NCBI GenBank assembly: GCA_019096065.1
Contig: JAGUCH010000010.1
Span: 124,001 to 188,000, forward strand
Source: Paracyclopina nana
Taxonomy: Eukaryota; Arthropoda; Copepoda; Cyclopoida; Cyclopettidae
Direction of reading: 5' to 3'
DNA length: 64,000 nucleotides
The position numbers and the translations under genes were made by a program. Numbering within the stretch: the stretch's first letter is position 1; the number at the start of each line of letters is the position of its first letter. The notes under the pieces were generated by a model that saw only the letters and a list, made by a program, of their open reading frames with translations, ran no database searches and was not told the DNA's origin. Below are positions 11,414 through 23,727 of the stretch, in pieces.

Positions 11414-11600
11414 CTTCTTGATGCTAGACGTCCGCTCGGCTCGAGCGGGGAACAGGTAGTGGTGGTCGGGATCCGCCGCCGCGGCTCCCGCGCCTCTCAC
11501 CGCCGAGAGCGAGAGTGCCGAAGCTCGTGGCGCCCAACGTGGGGCCGCCGAGCGACTCTTCGCCGTTGCTCCCATCTCGCCGCTGAGCCCGCTCACTCCA
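10190..11600. other. GC- and CpG-rich island
   Basis: The whole coding region of the intronless gene is far richer in G, C and CpG than any other part of the window, with sharp edges at about 10.19 and 11.6 kb. Third codon positions are almost all G or C. The neighbouring Lim1 gene, by contrast, uses a mixed codon set. The upstream edge (11414-11600) is presumably 5' UTR and promoter; no TATA box is obvious. Confidence 0.75.
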
Positions 11601-13084
11601 CTATACTCAGCGCGCGGAACTTTTCCTACTTTTCCTGGCTTTGCAACTGGGAAGAAACTCTTCTTCCAATTCCAAGGGGTCGGATTTCTTCATGAGTCTC
11701 CAGATAAGCCAGAGCACAATGATGACAAGTATGCTGCCTGGTGCTAATTTCCCATGTTCCCATGAGTTTTGACATTGTTGAGGCTTGCTCCTTTTTCATG
11801 GGTCACAGGCACACTTGTAGGCAGGCCGGAAAAGGTGTCAAATTCCTTGGCTCAACCTTCTTGATGCGGTCCATTGCACTGGCTCTATTTCATGAGATTT
11901 CTGCTGCTATATCTGGAAATGAAAAAAAAAGGTTGATCCTGCTTAATGGCACCAACATTAACTTGAAGTACTGCGGGCTCAAATGATTTTCTTATTTATA
12001 AAGCAAAAGTCTTTGCGGTGGGATGCGTGCTGAGCCTCTCAAATTTCAATCGATTTATGTTATGAAAAGTTGCTCAGATTTGGGAAAAGGACTAATAGTT
12101 GTTCTCAAGAATGGCCAGTCAGACACTTTTGCATTGCCAATAGGTTGAAAATCAGCCTGCAAAAAAATGGCCTTGAACGCTTCTGGCCTATAATAGCATA
12201 ACTGAAAAGCTTCTAATTTAACTTTTTCTGAATCTTAGCAAGTTCTTGAATGAAGATTTGAATGGCTCATTTCAAAATTTGATTGCATGGCTGCGATTTA
12301 ACTCGAGTAGCTATCTGAGCAGAATTTATGTTATGAAAAGTTGGGCCAAATGAGGAAAAGTGCTAATAGTTGTTCGCAAGAATGGCCAGAAAAACACCTT
12401 GGCAGTGCCAGAATTTTGCAAATCAGCCTCGCAAAAAACAGCCTCGAACGAGTGGGCTCGCTAACTCAGCAAAGCGCAAGGATTTCCACCAAAAGAAAAG
12501 CTGATGAAAAAGAAAAACTACTAGCCAAAAAAGTTTGGTAAGATGTGTTTCCATTTAATTAGCACTTGCTTTCATTATTTCCAGGAAAACATAAATCGTT
12601 TGGTAGTCACCACCATGCACGCTTTAGCTTGTGGTAAATTGGAATGGTCAAGTAATTGCTCTCTATGTGAGTAATAGATCAATCCAGCAAACCCAAAGAA
12701 TCCGCCCCTTCAAGGGGAAGTTTGGGTCATTCATTACAATGATGTGATGCCCCAACACGACACAAAGACTTGTGGAACAATTAAAGCATCCATCACTCTA
12801 TGTCGAACAAGAGCTAATGCCTTTCTATACCAACTACAAAATCAGCTGGTCTTGATGCTCATTTATGACCCTTTATAGCATAAACCAGCCTAATCACTGA
12901 TAATTATAGAGCTCTGCACTTGCTATTTAGCCTGCTGCATCAGTTTATGTTTAGACAACATTCTTTGCCAGCCCTGGCTCATACTTGCCATAATAAACTT
13001 GAAAAAAAGGGAAGATTTTGAAATATAGTCAAGTTTGGCTCCAATCAATTTCTGCTGAATTTCTGCTATATTAAGTCAAAATGA
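11600..13084. other. Spacer with a diverged direct duplication
   Basis: Region upstream of the intronless gene. A block at about 12051-12180 recurs at about 12326-12450; both contain TTATGTTATGAAAAGTTG and CTAATAGTTGTTC(T/G)CAAGAA. A possible third, weaker copy lies near 50205-50280. No exon recognised. Confidence 0.6.
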
Positions 13085-13675
13085 ACGAAAGTCAGTGTTC
13101 AAATAAAGTCAAAGCTATCTCATTTTAAGTCAAAGTTCTGAAAAACTTAATCTGAAACAAAACATGGTTGACTTTGCTCAAAGTTGAATCAAATAAAGTC
13201 AAAGTTGACTTGAACCAAGTCAAAGTTGACTCGAACCAAGTCAAAGTTGACTCTCAAGTCAATTCAAAGTTGAACCAAGTCAAGTCAAAGTTGACTTGAA
13301 CCAAGTCAAAGTTGAATCGAACCAACTCAAAGTTGACTCAAATCAAGTGAAAGTTGACTCAAATCAAGTCAAAGTTGTTCAAGTCAAAATTGAACCAAGT
13401 CAAGTCAAAGTTGACTTGAACCAAGTCAAAGTTGACTCGAACCAAACCAAGTCAAAGTTGACTCAAATCAAGTCAAAGTTGACTAAAATCAAGTCAAAGT
13501 TGACTCAAATGAAGTCAAAGTTGACTCAAATCAAGTCAAAGTTGACTCAAATCAAGTCAAAGTTGACTCAAGTCAAGTCAAAGTTGACTCAAATCAAGTC
13601 AAAGTTGACTCAAGTCAAGTCAAAGTTGACTCAAGTCAAGTCAAAGTTGACTCAAATCAAGTCAAAGCTGATTTA
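13085..13675. repeat. 21-bp array with AGTCAA-AG-TTGACT dyad
   Basis: Regular array of 21 bp, 18 bases of which are CAAAGTTGACTCAAATCA. Each unit contains AGTCAAAGTTGACT, a perfect 6-bp inverted repeat with a 2-bp spacer. The left part uses shorter and longer variants (GACTTGAACCAAGTCAAAGT). An open frame of 126 codons translating as SKLTQIK repeats follows from the period and is not a gene. Confidence 0.95.
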
Positions 13676-14769
13676 AATCTGATTTTCCTATGCCACTCAA
13701 TGTTTTGACGACATTTTATAATGTTAAAGAAATGAACGACAAAACGTTCAATCTGTTCAAATTGCACAGTTTTGGGTTCAGTTCCTCTGCTAGAAATTTT
13801 GCTGTATAGGATGGCATTTCATTGAAGGCAGATTTTCATGGAAGACCCAAATGAAAAAATGGTGGTTTTTTTGTGGCTGTCAAAACAGCGGCTCTGTTTT
13901 AATGAGAGCCCATCTTGAGCTGGAGCAATTAGGGCTTTTCCACAGTGTTCTATGTGTAGCAGTAGCCAGGACATAAAACTTTATTGGGTGAAGACATGAG
14001 AACTAAAGCAACAGTGATTTTCTGCTCTCTGCCATGATGGTAATTTGGCCATAAAAAACCTCGGCTTTTTTCCACTTATGTACCTTCAAAATCTTGCTTG
14101 CATGAAACATTTTCCTTCACAGCAAAATTTTCCTTGAAGGAACTGAATTCAAAACTGATGAAACAAAAGTGAGTTTTCATTAAACGCCATATTGTTTTTT
14201 ATTACTCTTTTAGTTATTTATAATACTAATAATCTTAAATATAGCTTTTCAGCTCAACTTTGGAGAAAATTATGTTTAAGTTTCAAGTACGCACATTTAA
14301 GAACAATAAGCTTAAATTGGAAGCTTACGTAACATATGAAACTTTATTTAAGACAACTTAAAATATTACTAAAAGAGACCTTTAATTCTTTAAATCTTAT
14401 CAAAAGTGAAATCTTAAAAAACAGCTTAAATAGAATCTCCTGAAAAAGTGCCTTAAAATAATGTTTATTAGAATTGAAACTTAAAACTTAAAAAGTGAGA
14501 ATGCACATGCCTGAGAGATGAAGAAAGTCAAGCAAAGCATGCCAACTGTCAGGAGTTGAAGTTGTGGCTGTTGATTTGGAGCCTGAAGCAAATGCAATTT
14601 ACGTTGAAGAAGAAGAAGGCATTCTCCTTCGATATAAGTGCATCAAAGGTGATTCCCACGTCAAAAAGTTGAAGTTTGCTTGAGCTGCTCAAAAGTTCCC
14701 CATGCATTCAATCAGGATGATGAAGTAACATTTCATCGACATTTTGATTCAATTCTTACTTTGTTTTTA
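13676..14769. other. Spacer without recognised content
   Basis: AT-rich, non-repetitive sequence. No exon, RNA or element recognised. Confidence 0.4.
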
Positions 14770-16283
14770 GGCCAGCTCAAGCACTCAAATCAAATGACCA
14801 AGACATGACACTCAATTGCATTTGTCTGAATTGACTTTCAGTTTGTGAAACTGAACATGGGGACAAAGAGGAAAAATAATGCTTGTCGAGAGATTTTTCT
14901 TGACCCTCCAGATGAACGTCAAATACAAATCCCCACTGGGGGATAATTCCCTCGTAGGGATATGTATATACATATCCCAATGTGCATTGCATCTCGATCA
15001 ACGAAAACCATCTGTTACTGTTTTCTTTGGCGGTCCCATGAGACCCATTTTCTATCCTTCTCCTTGGATCGTTTCAACCTCACATTACTATGTCAGACTT
15101 GGGCAAAGCACAACAGTCTGCTGAATTGGCTTTCTAATGAGCAGTTTGGGGTGGCAGTTCTGCGAAAAAGTGCACATAAAGTTGAGGCAAAGAAAGCACG
15201 CTTCAAATTAATAATTGATGTCCACTTTTGGAATCACCAAATATCATTTTTGCTCATTTGGTGTGAAATTCGTTGAGAGAGTCCAACAGCTGAGGCCATT
15301 CAGAATCTTCATAGATTTGCCATGAGAGCAAGTCAGCCAGATTTCTTCATTGTTTCATTGAACATCGACAGTGTTTTGTCGATGTCTGAAACAAGTTGTT
15401 GAAACAAGGAGCCTTTGTCATAATGACACCAGGATCGACCAACTTCAAACATGATGACGATGATGATGATGATGATCACAATAAACTAGATCCTTCACCA
15501 TATGTTGGCCATCCTATAGTATAGAGTAGTATGCCATACACATGTATAAAGAACTAGTATTATACAACACCCATTATTGTACTAGACGACCACTGTTTGA
15601 ACAGTAGAGCCAAGGATCATAAAGTTGGCGGTGGCTCCTGAACATGTTATCAACAACCAGTATAATCAAACAGGTCTTCTCCTCAAACTAGGGGAAAAGT
15701 ATTCCCTAGTTGGCAACTATCTTATATGAGTCCTTCGCTCTCCAAGGCCTTGTTGTCGTACTTTTATATGAATTGCCAACAAATATACGTGGCTTGCTTT
15801 CATAGCTAATCGAGAGGGAATTCAAGTGACCTCATGTGTATAACTTTGACAACAAATCTCTATGGGGATGAGCAAAAATGAAATTTGGTGGTATCAAAAG
15901 TGCGCACTTTTTTTAAACACGTGCTAATTAACGCTGTAACCGTTTTTTTGAGCTGTTTAAGGCAGAAATAAGTGTGGTAGCAATCTCCTCCTCCCTCCTT
16001 TTTTTCGGTGGTAAATTCTTGGCATTTCTGCGTTGATGAACTTCATGTGCGTGGAATTTTTTTGGCATGTGCCCAGAAAACATGCAGATTGACTCCGCCC
16101 ACATGTCAGGCTGGAAACACGATTTTTTTCCTTCAGAACCCAATTACTTACTTGTTAATTTAAGGAAAACTTAAGGATTTTCTCACTTTTAGTTAAAGTC
16201 AGTTTATGAGGCTGAAAGTCAATTCAGACAAATGCTATTGAGAGTCAAGGCTGGGCCATTTGATTTGAGTGCTTGAGCTTGCC
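14770..16283. mobile_element. 1.5-kb element with 72-bp terminal inverted repeats
   Basis: The arm at 14770-14841 starts GGCCAGCTCAAGCACTCAAA and ends TTGACTTTCAG. It is repeated in inverted orientation at 16212-16283 (CTGAAAGTCAATTCAGACAA … GCTTGAGCTTGCC) with only a few mismatches over 72 bp. The interior has several open frames up to about 104 codons but none resembles a transposase, so it is probably non-autonomous. No clear target duplication. A GAT microsatellite lies inside at 15451-15476. Confidence 0.75.
15451..15476. repeat. (GAT)n microsatellite
   Basis: Run of GATGATGATGATGATGAT with one GAC interruption at its left end. Confidence 0.8.
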
Positions 16284-16510
16284 AAAAAATGGAGAAGAAA
16301 TGTTGTCAAAATGACAAAGATTGTCAACACATCATCATCATCATATGTGGTCTTCAATTTGAGTGTCATTCCAATTACAGCCCCTGACAGACAGGAGAGC
16401 AAACACATCCAATAAGAAACACTGGTGCAACAACCCTTTTGGCCAAAGAAAAAGGAGTTACATTGATATTGTCACAGCTGCTGCTCCAAGTGTTACTTAT
16501 ACATGTTGCA

Positions 16511-17349
16511 ATCAGGGTGTTCATCTATAACACTATCATTTATTAATTACGATACTTTAATGTTTTATTCAATCACTTGTCGACACTTTCAGCTTTTCTC
16601 TGTTTTGCATCAAATCATCTAAACATTGACTCAGCACGTTATTCAAACCATCATAAATAACGTTTTAGATTATTTAAAGTTTCAACGACAATAGTGTAAT
16701 TAATTTGACTTGAAATGAACAAAAAGCCTTTTTGAAGATTCTTAACCAGGTAAATATGTTGACATGAGCTCATGTCTGTTGCCAATGCATTACAATTTGG
16801 CCCTTTTTCAATGTCGAGCACTGCATAATTAAAAATTAATTCCAGACACTCGAGAGTGGTGTGTTGTGCTTTGTAGGGTTGAGGGAATTCATTGAATAGC
16901 TGAGCTCACCTGAATGGCATAGCAATTTGACGCACGACCGAATCTCAGCAGGGGAATTCAAAGGACAAATTCAACAGATTGAGAAAATGCCACCCAAGAA
17001 TCCCCCCTACTCTTGTGGATACCTTTATTGGGGGGGATTTATTCCGCAAAACAGCTGACGACAACATGTTTGCCTGCATGGAAATCTTCAAATAGGCCTT
17101 TTGACCATTTCTGCCCAAATTAATTCCATCCCCGTCGTTTTGGAAATTTTCGTCAAAGAACGTTAATCCGTAAATTACACTTTTAAGTCTAAATATAAAT
17201 GTATTTCGACTATATAATGATGTTGTCGTAAAGTGTTAACTTTAAGTCTTAAAATATAAACTATAGCATATTTATGAATTAAACTTAAAACATTAGTAGT
17301 TTATGGAGTTTTTTAACAACTTGGGCAGTCCAGTAGATGAACGTCACAT
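16511..17349. mobile_element. Candidate TAGATGAAC-family element, ~840 bp
   Basis: Left end ATCAGGGTGTTCATCTATAA (16511-16530). Right end CCAGTAGATGAACGTCACAT (to 17349) followed by TA. The ends match the family consensus in inverted orientation but are only partly complementary to each other, so pairing of these two ends is a proposal. AT-rich interior, no transposase frame. Confidence 0.4.
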
Positions 17350-17624
17350 TAAATGCTCTTTGGAATCTGCATTGAAAATTGAGGGCAGAATATAAAGTGG
17401 ATTTTCTCAGCAGAAAATCGAAGCTTCAGTGGGCGTGAAAATGAGATTTCCCCCCTCTCTCTCTCGCACTTCTATTCCTATTTGGGCCAATTTATGGAAC
17501 ATGGACTGAAACTGCAGTCCTGCAATGAAAAAGAAACTATTTTTCCTTGCTTTCTCTCAAGCCAGAGAGCATCAAACCAATGTATGACTCTGGCATAATT
17601 ACTCAGTTGAACTAAAACATGTCA

Positions 17625-18250
17625 TGACTTGCCAATTGATTGCCAATTGCCAAGACTTGATTCTTGTCAAACATGACTTGATTCTCTTCAAACATGACTT
17701 GACTCTAGTCAAACATGACTTGACTCTAGTCAAACATGGCTTGACTCTAGTCAAACATGACTTGATTCTCTTCAAACATGACTTGAATCTTATCAAACAT
17801 GACTTGATTCTAGTCAAAAATGACTTGATTCTAGTCAAACATGACTTGATTCTAATCAAACATGACTTGAGTTGATTCAAACATGACTTGATACTAGTCA
17901 AACATGACTTGAGTTGATTCATACATGACTTGAGTTGATTCAAACATGACTTGAGTTGATTCAAACATGACTTGATTCTCTTCAAACATGACTTGATTCT
18001 CTTCAAACATGACTTGATTCTCTTCAAACATGACTTGAATCTAATTAAACATGACTTGATTCTAGTCAAACATGACTTGATTCTAGTCTATCATAACTTG
18101 ATTCTCGTCAAGCATGACTTGAATCTAATCAAGCATGACTTGAATCTAATCAAACATGACTTGATTCTAGTCAAACTTGACTTGGATTCAAGACTCAAAT
18201 CAAAATCAAGTCAAGACATGTTTGATTCAAATCAAGTCACTCAATTCAGG
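17625..18250. repeat. 21-bp array ACATGACTTGATTCTAGTCA
   Basis: Regular 21-bp array; 20 of the 21 bases are ACATGACTTGATTCTAGTCA. Variants replace TTCTAG with TTCTCT, ATCTAA or AGTTGA. TTGA and TCAA half-words face each other in each unit. The long minus-strand open frame here (156 codons, RIKSCL repeats) and the plus-strand frames are products of the period. Confidence 0.95.
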
Positions 18251-18564
18251 CCAAATGCAAGCTATACTGAGGTATCTGAAATGTATATGGCAACCTCAAA
18301 ATAGATTCTTGCTTCTGTGCTTTTGTTCAATGTTGTTGTTGCATGTGACATTATTCGGCGTGGTACAGTGTGCGTATTATGGCAGCTGCAAATGGCTAAT
18401 TCCGACCTGTCAACCAACTCGTCAAATCCAGGACGAGGACACCCACGTGGCAGCTTGTAAGCTCCTGGTTTCCTACCTGAAATGTCACAAAGGGAAAACA
18501 AAGGTGAATTACTGACAAAGGTCAGCCAAACTTTGATTTGGCTGCCTGCTTGATCATCTCTGCC

Positions 18565-19119
18565 AGGTCCTGTTCATCTATTGAGAAATTGTCAAAATGT
18601 CAAATTTGTAGTTTTTGACAATATTAGTCAATTTAAGCCTTTTATTTTCAATAAAAAAAGATAGCTAATTTTGGGGAAGTTAAAATTGATACTTTGGGGT
18701 TTTGACAATATTTTGACAATTTTGACATTTTTGACAATTTTTGACATTTTTGACAATTTTATCAAATTACCTTTTTATTCAGCTTTAAAGTAACTGTTTT
18801 ATTTGAGTAAACATTGGCAGTTTTGACCATTTTTGACAATGTGTTGTTATTTGTTATGTTAACTTAAAGATAATGTTTTTGACAACCTTCCATTATTTCA
18901 TTATTCAATGTCTTAGTTTCTAAATATACTATTTGATGACATGAGATCTTTTGACGATATTCAGAATGTTTCAGTGTGGATTATTATGTCAAATTCAGAG
19001 ATTTCTTTAAAAGTAACTGAGCTTGAGACTTGATTAATTCAGTTGAAGTTGCTGCTCACTTGGTCAAAAATGAAATTTTAAAATAAAGAAAGCACTTTTT
19101 CCTCTAGATGAACCTGCTC
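18565..19119. mobile_element. Candidate TAGATGAAC-family element, ~555 bp, with TTTTTGACA repeats inside
   Basis: Left end AGGTCCTGTTCATCTATTGAG-like (from 18565) and right end CTAGATGAACCTGCTCA (to about 19119) are family termini in inverted orientation, although the outermost bases differ. The interior at 18590-18850 is a short-period TTTTTGACAATTTTTGACAT repeat. No open frame of note. Confidence 0.35.
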
Positions 19120-19404
19120 ATATGACAGAAGCCTTTCTAGGTCAACATACCCAAGCTTTGACATTTGACGAAAGCCTTAAAAGTCATCAGTTTTTAGGCT
19201 TCAGCTGTTTAGTGTTCTGGCAAAATGTGTAACAAAGGTGCCAAAAAGTAGAAGAGCTGAGAAAATAATGGGAGATTGCCACAGCCCCAACTTTAATGCC
19301 GCATTTATATGCAATCTACACCCATGGGAATGAACGCCAAGATTAGTCTGTATACATAGGTACGCATAAGCACAGCGGGGCAGTTTCGTCAAAAAACAAC
19401 CGCC

Positions 19405-20040
19405 AAGCTTTGACGCACAATCACATTTGTGAAAGTGTGAAAAGCAAATTTCTTGCAACTAATCAAGCATCGATAGTGATTTCTTTAGATTAATCCGACA
19501 TTTGGGCCAAAAATGCTGCCTTCCTCAGGAAAATATTTTTTCAAAAGTGCGTCAATGTGGTGTAGGGGTTATAGCGATTGTTTCCCCAGGGTGCTTTTTT
19601 ACCCCTGCTTGTTGTAGCTTGTTCCTATATTCATAGAATTTCCCCTGCTGCTGCACTGACAACAACAACAACACACGACAGAATTTTCAGACCTCTGTAG
19701 TGATTTTTTTCATTCTTCGCAGTGTAATTACATGTCAGATTACCCACAACAAATCTCCTTTTTTTTCAAGTTCACCAGCAACAACTGTTGCCTTTTTTTT
19801 CAAGGCTATATTTAATTTCAGCCAAACACCATAAAAAGCCTTAAAAAACTTTTCTTTCGATGTATTATTTGTAATGTAATGAACAGCGTTAAAAGAATGT
19901 AAACGCTTAATTTGTTTTATGCCAAAAGCAATTTTTTGGCCAAAATGCCAAACTAATTTCGACAAATCTCTGGTAAGACTTGATTTATACCAAGAAATTT
20001 GCTTTTCACACCCTCACAAATGTAATTGTGCGTCAAAGCT
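19405..20040. mobile_element. 636-bp element with 50-bp terminal inverted repeats
   Basis: Left arm 19405-19455 starts AAGCTTTGACGCACAATCAC and ends AGCAAATTTCTTG. Right arm 19991-20040 is its inverted copy with few differences (CAAGAAATTTGCTTTTCACA … GCGTCAAAGCT). No transposase frame inside. The same terminal word, TTGTGCGTCAAAGCTCA, appears at 63963-63979 at the right edge of the window. Confidence 0.7.
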
Positions 20041-20669
20041 CAACGATTGTTTTTCTTAATACGAACTGTAAAATGACGCTGTTTAGCATTAAACACGATA
20101 ATGCAAGTTCATGATGGACAATTTTCCGTCAAATGTGATGGACTTTTGGCGCGCACGCGCTGCTGATATCAAAATTCTGTCAATAAACTGAGCTGAAGCT
20201 TCCCAAGGGGTGACTTTGCAAACAACCGCACACAACTCACGAAAAAGAAGGAAGACACGCGATTTTTCCCTCATCACACATTTCCATTTCGCCATTTTGA
20301 CCAATTTCCCCCCATTTTTCCCTCCCAATCATTCATTTTAATTTATTTTTATTGAGCCATTTTTATGTCAAATTGGTGTTTTGAGTCCAGCCCAAAAAAT
20401 TTGAGTTTTTCTTAGATTTGACTTAGGTCTTAATTTTGGGTCAAAATTTGATTTGAGGCATTTTTTCAGTTTTTGGTGCACTATTGACTATTGTTGCATA
20501 TTTTGGAAATTAGACAGCCATTTATTGCTATAATGAATGGTTCAAGTGCAGCAGACAAATTGCCACTTTTCACCGCGCCATAAACGCAGTAAACATAGCC
20601 TAAGTGACAATTACAAGTGGACAGGCAGTATTTACCTTTTAATAGTAATTTCTTTCAATGCAAATTTCA
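20041..20669. other. Spacer without recognised content
   Basis: AT-rich sequence with a local GC patch (GGCGCGCACGCGC) near 20150. A minus-strand frame at 20089-20328 has no recognisable domain. Confidence 0.4.
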
Positions 20670-21290
20670 TTTAGCTTGAGTCGAATTTTATTCGGTTTGA
20701 GTCAAATTTAACTAAGTTTAAGCAACATTTTATTCAAGTCAAATTTCATTTTATTCTAGTCAAATTTCATTTAGTTTAAGTAATATTTCATTTGGTATGA
20801 GTCTATTTGATTTGAGCCAAAGTAAATTTGATTTGGTCAAAATCTATTTAAGTCAAATTACACTTAAAATTTCATTTGAGTTGAGTCAAGTTACATTAAA
20901 AATTTCATTTGAATTGAGTCAAATTTCATTTGAATTGAGTGAAATTACATTACACTTAGTAAAATTTCCAATTGATTTGAGTCAAATTTCAATTGACCAA
21001 GTCAAATTTGAATTGATTTGAGTCGAATTTCCAATTGGTTCAAGTCAAATTTGAATTGAGTTAAGTCAAATTTCAATTGACCAAGTCAAATTTGAATTGA
21101 TTTGAGTCGAATTTCCAATTGGTTCAAGTCAAATTTGAATTGATTTAAGTCAAATTTCAATTGACCAAGTCAAATTTGAATTGATTTGAGTCGAACTTCC
21201 AATTGGTTCAAGTCCAATTTGAATTAATTTAAGTCAAATTTGAACTGATTTAAGTCAAATTTGAATTGATTTATAGTAAAATTTCAAATG
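20670..21290. repeat. 21-bp GTCAAATTTGAATTGATTTG array with 84-bp higher-order unit
   Basis: Array of 21-bp units containing the perfect palindrome TCAAATTTGA. From about 20990 an 84-bp (4 x 21) higher-order unit repeats: CAATTGACCAAGTCAAATTT starts at 20990, 21074 and 21158. Unit quality falls off on the left side. Confidence 0.9.
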
Positions 21291-21594
21291 TTGCAATTGG
21301 TTTTAGTTGACTTCAGTTTTCATGATGAGCATGTAGATCAATTAAAAAGGTTGCAAAACCGCAAAGTTTGCAACCACATTTCTCCATTAGCATTGTCACC
21401 AAGCTCGTAAACAATGCAAATTCATCAATGTCTTGTTTGTTTTGTTCGATGGCTCATTGAATTCCTGTGGCAATAAACGAATGCACAGTGTTCTCACATG
21501 AGCTTTAAAGCACCCCCAAAAAAATGAAGCCGTTGAGCAAAAATGGCTATTTTCATAATTTGGCTATTTTTATAATTTAGCCCTTTCTCTTATT

Positions 21595-22560
21595 TAAGCC
21601 CTTGCTCTAATTTGAGCCCTCTATCTTTTTTAAGTCCTTACTCTAATTTAAGTCCTTACTCTAATTTAAGTCCTTACTCTAATTTAAGTTCTTACTCTAA
21701 TTTAACTTCCTACTCTGATTTTAGACCTTACTCTAATTCAAGTCCTTACTCTAATTTAAGTCCTTGCTCTAGTTTAAGTCCTTATCTAATTTAAGTCCTT
21801 ATTCTATATTAAGTCCTTATTCTAATTTAACTTCCTACTCTAATTTAAGTCCTTGCTCTAGTTTAAGTCCTTACTCTAATTTAAGTCCTTATTCTATATT
21901 AAGTCCTTATTCTAATTTAACTTCCTACTCTAATTTAAGTACTTACTCTAATTTAAGTCCTTATTATAATTTAAGTCCTAACTCTTATTTAAATCCTTGC
22001 TCTTATTTAAGTCCATATAAGTCTTCTAATCATAATTTGAAGTCCTTATTATAATTTAAGTCCTTATTATAATTTAAGTCCTAACTCTTATTTAAATCCT
22101 TTCTCTTATTTAAGTCCATATAAGTCCTTAATCTAATTTAAGTCCTTACTCTAATTTAAGTCCTTATTATAATTTAAGTCCTAACTCTTATTTAAATCCT
22201 TGCTCTTATTTAAGTCCATAAAAGTCCTTGATTTATTTTTAGTTCTTATTCTAATTTAAGTCCCTATTATAATTTAAGTCCTAACTCTTATTTAAATCCT
22301 TGCTCTTTTTTAAGTCCTTACTCTTATTTAAGTCCATTTAAGTCCTTACTCTGATTTGAGCCCTTCCTATTTTTTAAGCCAATTCTCCAATTTAATGACT
22401 GTCTTATTCTAGCCACTTCTCCAATTTTAGCCATTTTTCTAGCTAAAGGTATTTTCCTAATTTAAGCCTATCCTGCAATTTAAGCCCATTCCTTGACTTA
22501 AATCCATTTTACTGCTTTAAAAGCCCATTCTACAATGTAAGCCCATTCCCTAATTTAAGT
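21595..22560. repeat. 18-bp CTCTAATTTAAGTCCTTA array
   Basis: Nearly 1 kb of 18-bp units, consensus CTCTAATTTAAGTCCTTA. Around 21950-22330 a longer composite unit (TTATAATTTAAGTCCTAACT then CTTATTTAAATCCTTGCT then CTTATTTAAGTCCATA) recurs about four times, so higher-order expansion has occurred. No gene. Confidence 0.9.
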
Positions 22561-22905
22561 CTTCTACAATCCCACTTTAGGATGTTGAGCTTAAGGCTTA
22601 AAATATCGAAAATGTTCAAGCATTTGGGCTGTGTTAACTGTTTTTGCTGCGGTGTGTAAGTTTGCGTGCCAGGAAGTGAGCTCACTCTTATCTTTTCTGC
22701 CATTTTTTGCCACTGCACAAAGTAAAAGTTGAAAAAAAGTTTCCGAGGGTGGCTTGTCACACTGTGTGTGGCAGTAGTGCTCTGTGCTTATGTAGTGAAC
22801 ATAGTAGAGAGCTGTGCATAGATGAGCTAGCTGCAATCAAGGAAACGAGAGTAGTAGACACCAATTTCCTGAGAATGCACCGCAGCAGTGGACCACTGCA
22901 TGCAA
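22561..22905. other. Spacer without recognised content
   Basis: Single-copy-looking sequence between the 18-bp array and an inverted-repeat element. Short open frames on both strands carry no known motif. Confidence 0.4.
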
Positions 22906-23401
22906 AGGCCCTGCTCATCTGAACCCATAATAAATGTTTTTCAAAATAAATCCATGAAAAAGCTCTTTTGAATTCTAAAAATTATTTACACAGAAGTTTC
23001 AGTTGAAATTTGAGAACTTACATCATTAGGTGGTCAATTAACTATGTTTTTTTTTTGTTTTTTGTTAAAAAAGTTATTTGGACATTTTTTAAAACAAAAT
23101 CTAAAATCTAAGTCTTTTTGATTTAGTTTGAAGGTTAATTCACTTCTAAAGCTTGTTTTTTTTAACTTTTCTTGTCTTATTAGGTTCACTTATATGAAAT
23201 TGCTTATTTTTCATGCAGTCAAATATGTTGAATTAATTATGAAAATTGCTTTTCAAACTTCTAAAAAAGGTAATCAGACCTTTAGAATAGCTTAGAATTA
23301 AAGATAAGCTTTGAAAACTTGAATTTCAAATCTTTACTTTTGGGAATGTTGGGTTTAATCATTTTGTTACGGATTTGGTGGTCAGCAGATGAGCAGGGCC
23401 T
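22906..23401. mobile_element. 496-bp element, AGGCCCTGCTCATCTG ends
   Basis: Perfect 16-bp terminal inverted repeats: AGGCCCTGCTCATCTG at 22906-22921 and CAGATGAGCAGGGCCT at 23386-23401. Very AT-rich interior without a transposase frame. Same terminus family as 24728-25224. The flanks (TGCATGCAA left, GCATAAAG right) are suggestive but not a clean target duplication. Confidence 0.75.
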
Positions 23402-23727
23402 GCATAAAGAAGCCGAGCAATTATTCCGAAAAGTTGTACACATTTTTTTGGGACTATTCAGCTCTGATTTGTAGTAAATGACAAACAAGCCGGGAGGATC
23501 TGCACGACAATAAATGTCACAAGCATAAGCCACGAAATGCATCCAATTTAGAGCATCTTTTATTGAAAAGCCTTCTAAATTGATACACATTCCACACTAC
23601 TGAGAAAAAATGTCAACTACTTTATTAACATTATTTTTTTTAAATTTCACTTTTGAAAAAATGATGTTTTTACATATATTGATTAATTGACTTTACTAAC
23701 TTACAAATGCAACATTTATTACTATTA

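Noticed and set aside
10520..11695. Long plus-strand open frames opposite the intronless Lim1-like gene (144, 158 and 220 codons)
   Set aside because: GC-rich antisense shadows. Only the minus strand carries LIM zinc ligands and the homeodomain.
17599..18069. 156-codon minus-strand open frame (RIKSCL repeats)
   Set aside because: It is the translation of a 21-bp tandem array; the period is a multiple of three and the unit lacks stops. The same holds for frames at 13296-13676, 60799-61239, 56390-56785, 62595-63029 and 7754-8024.
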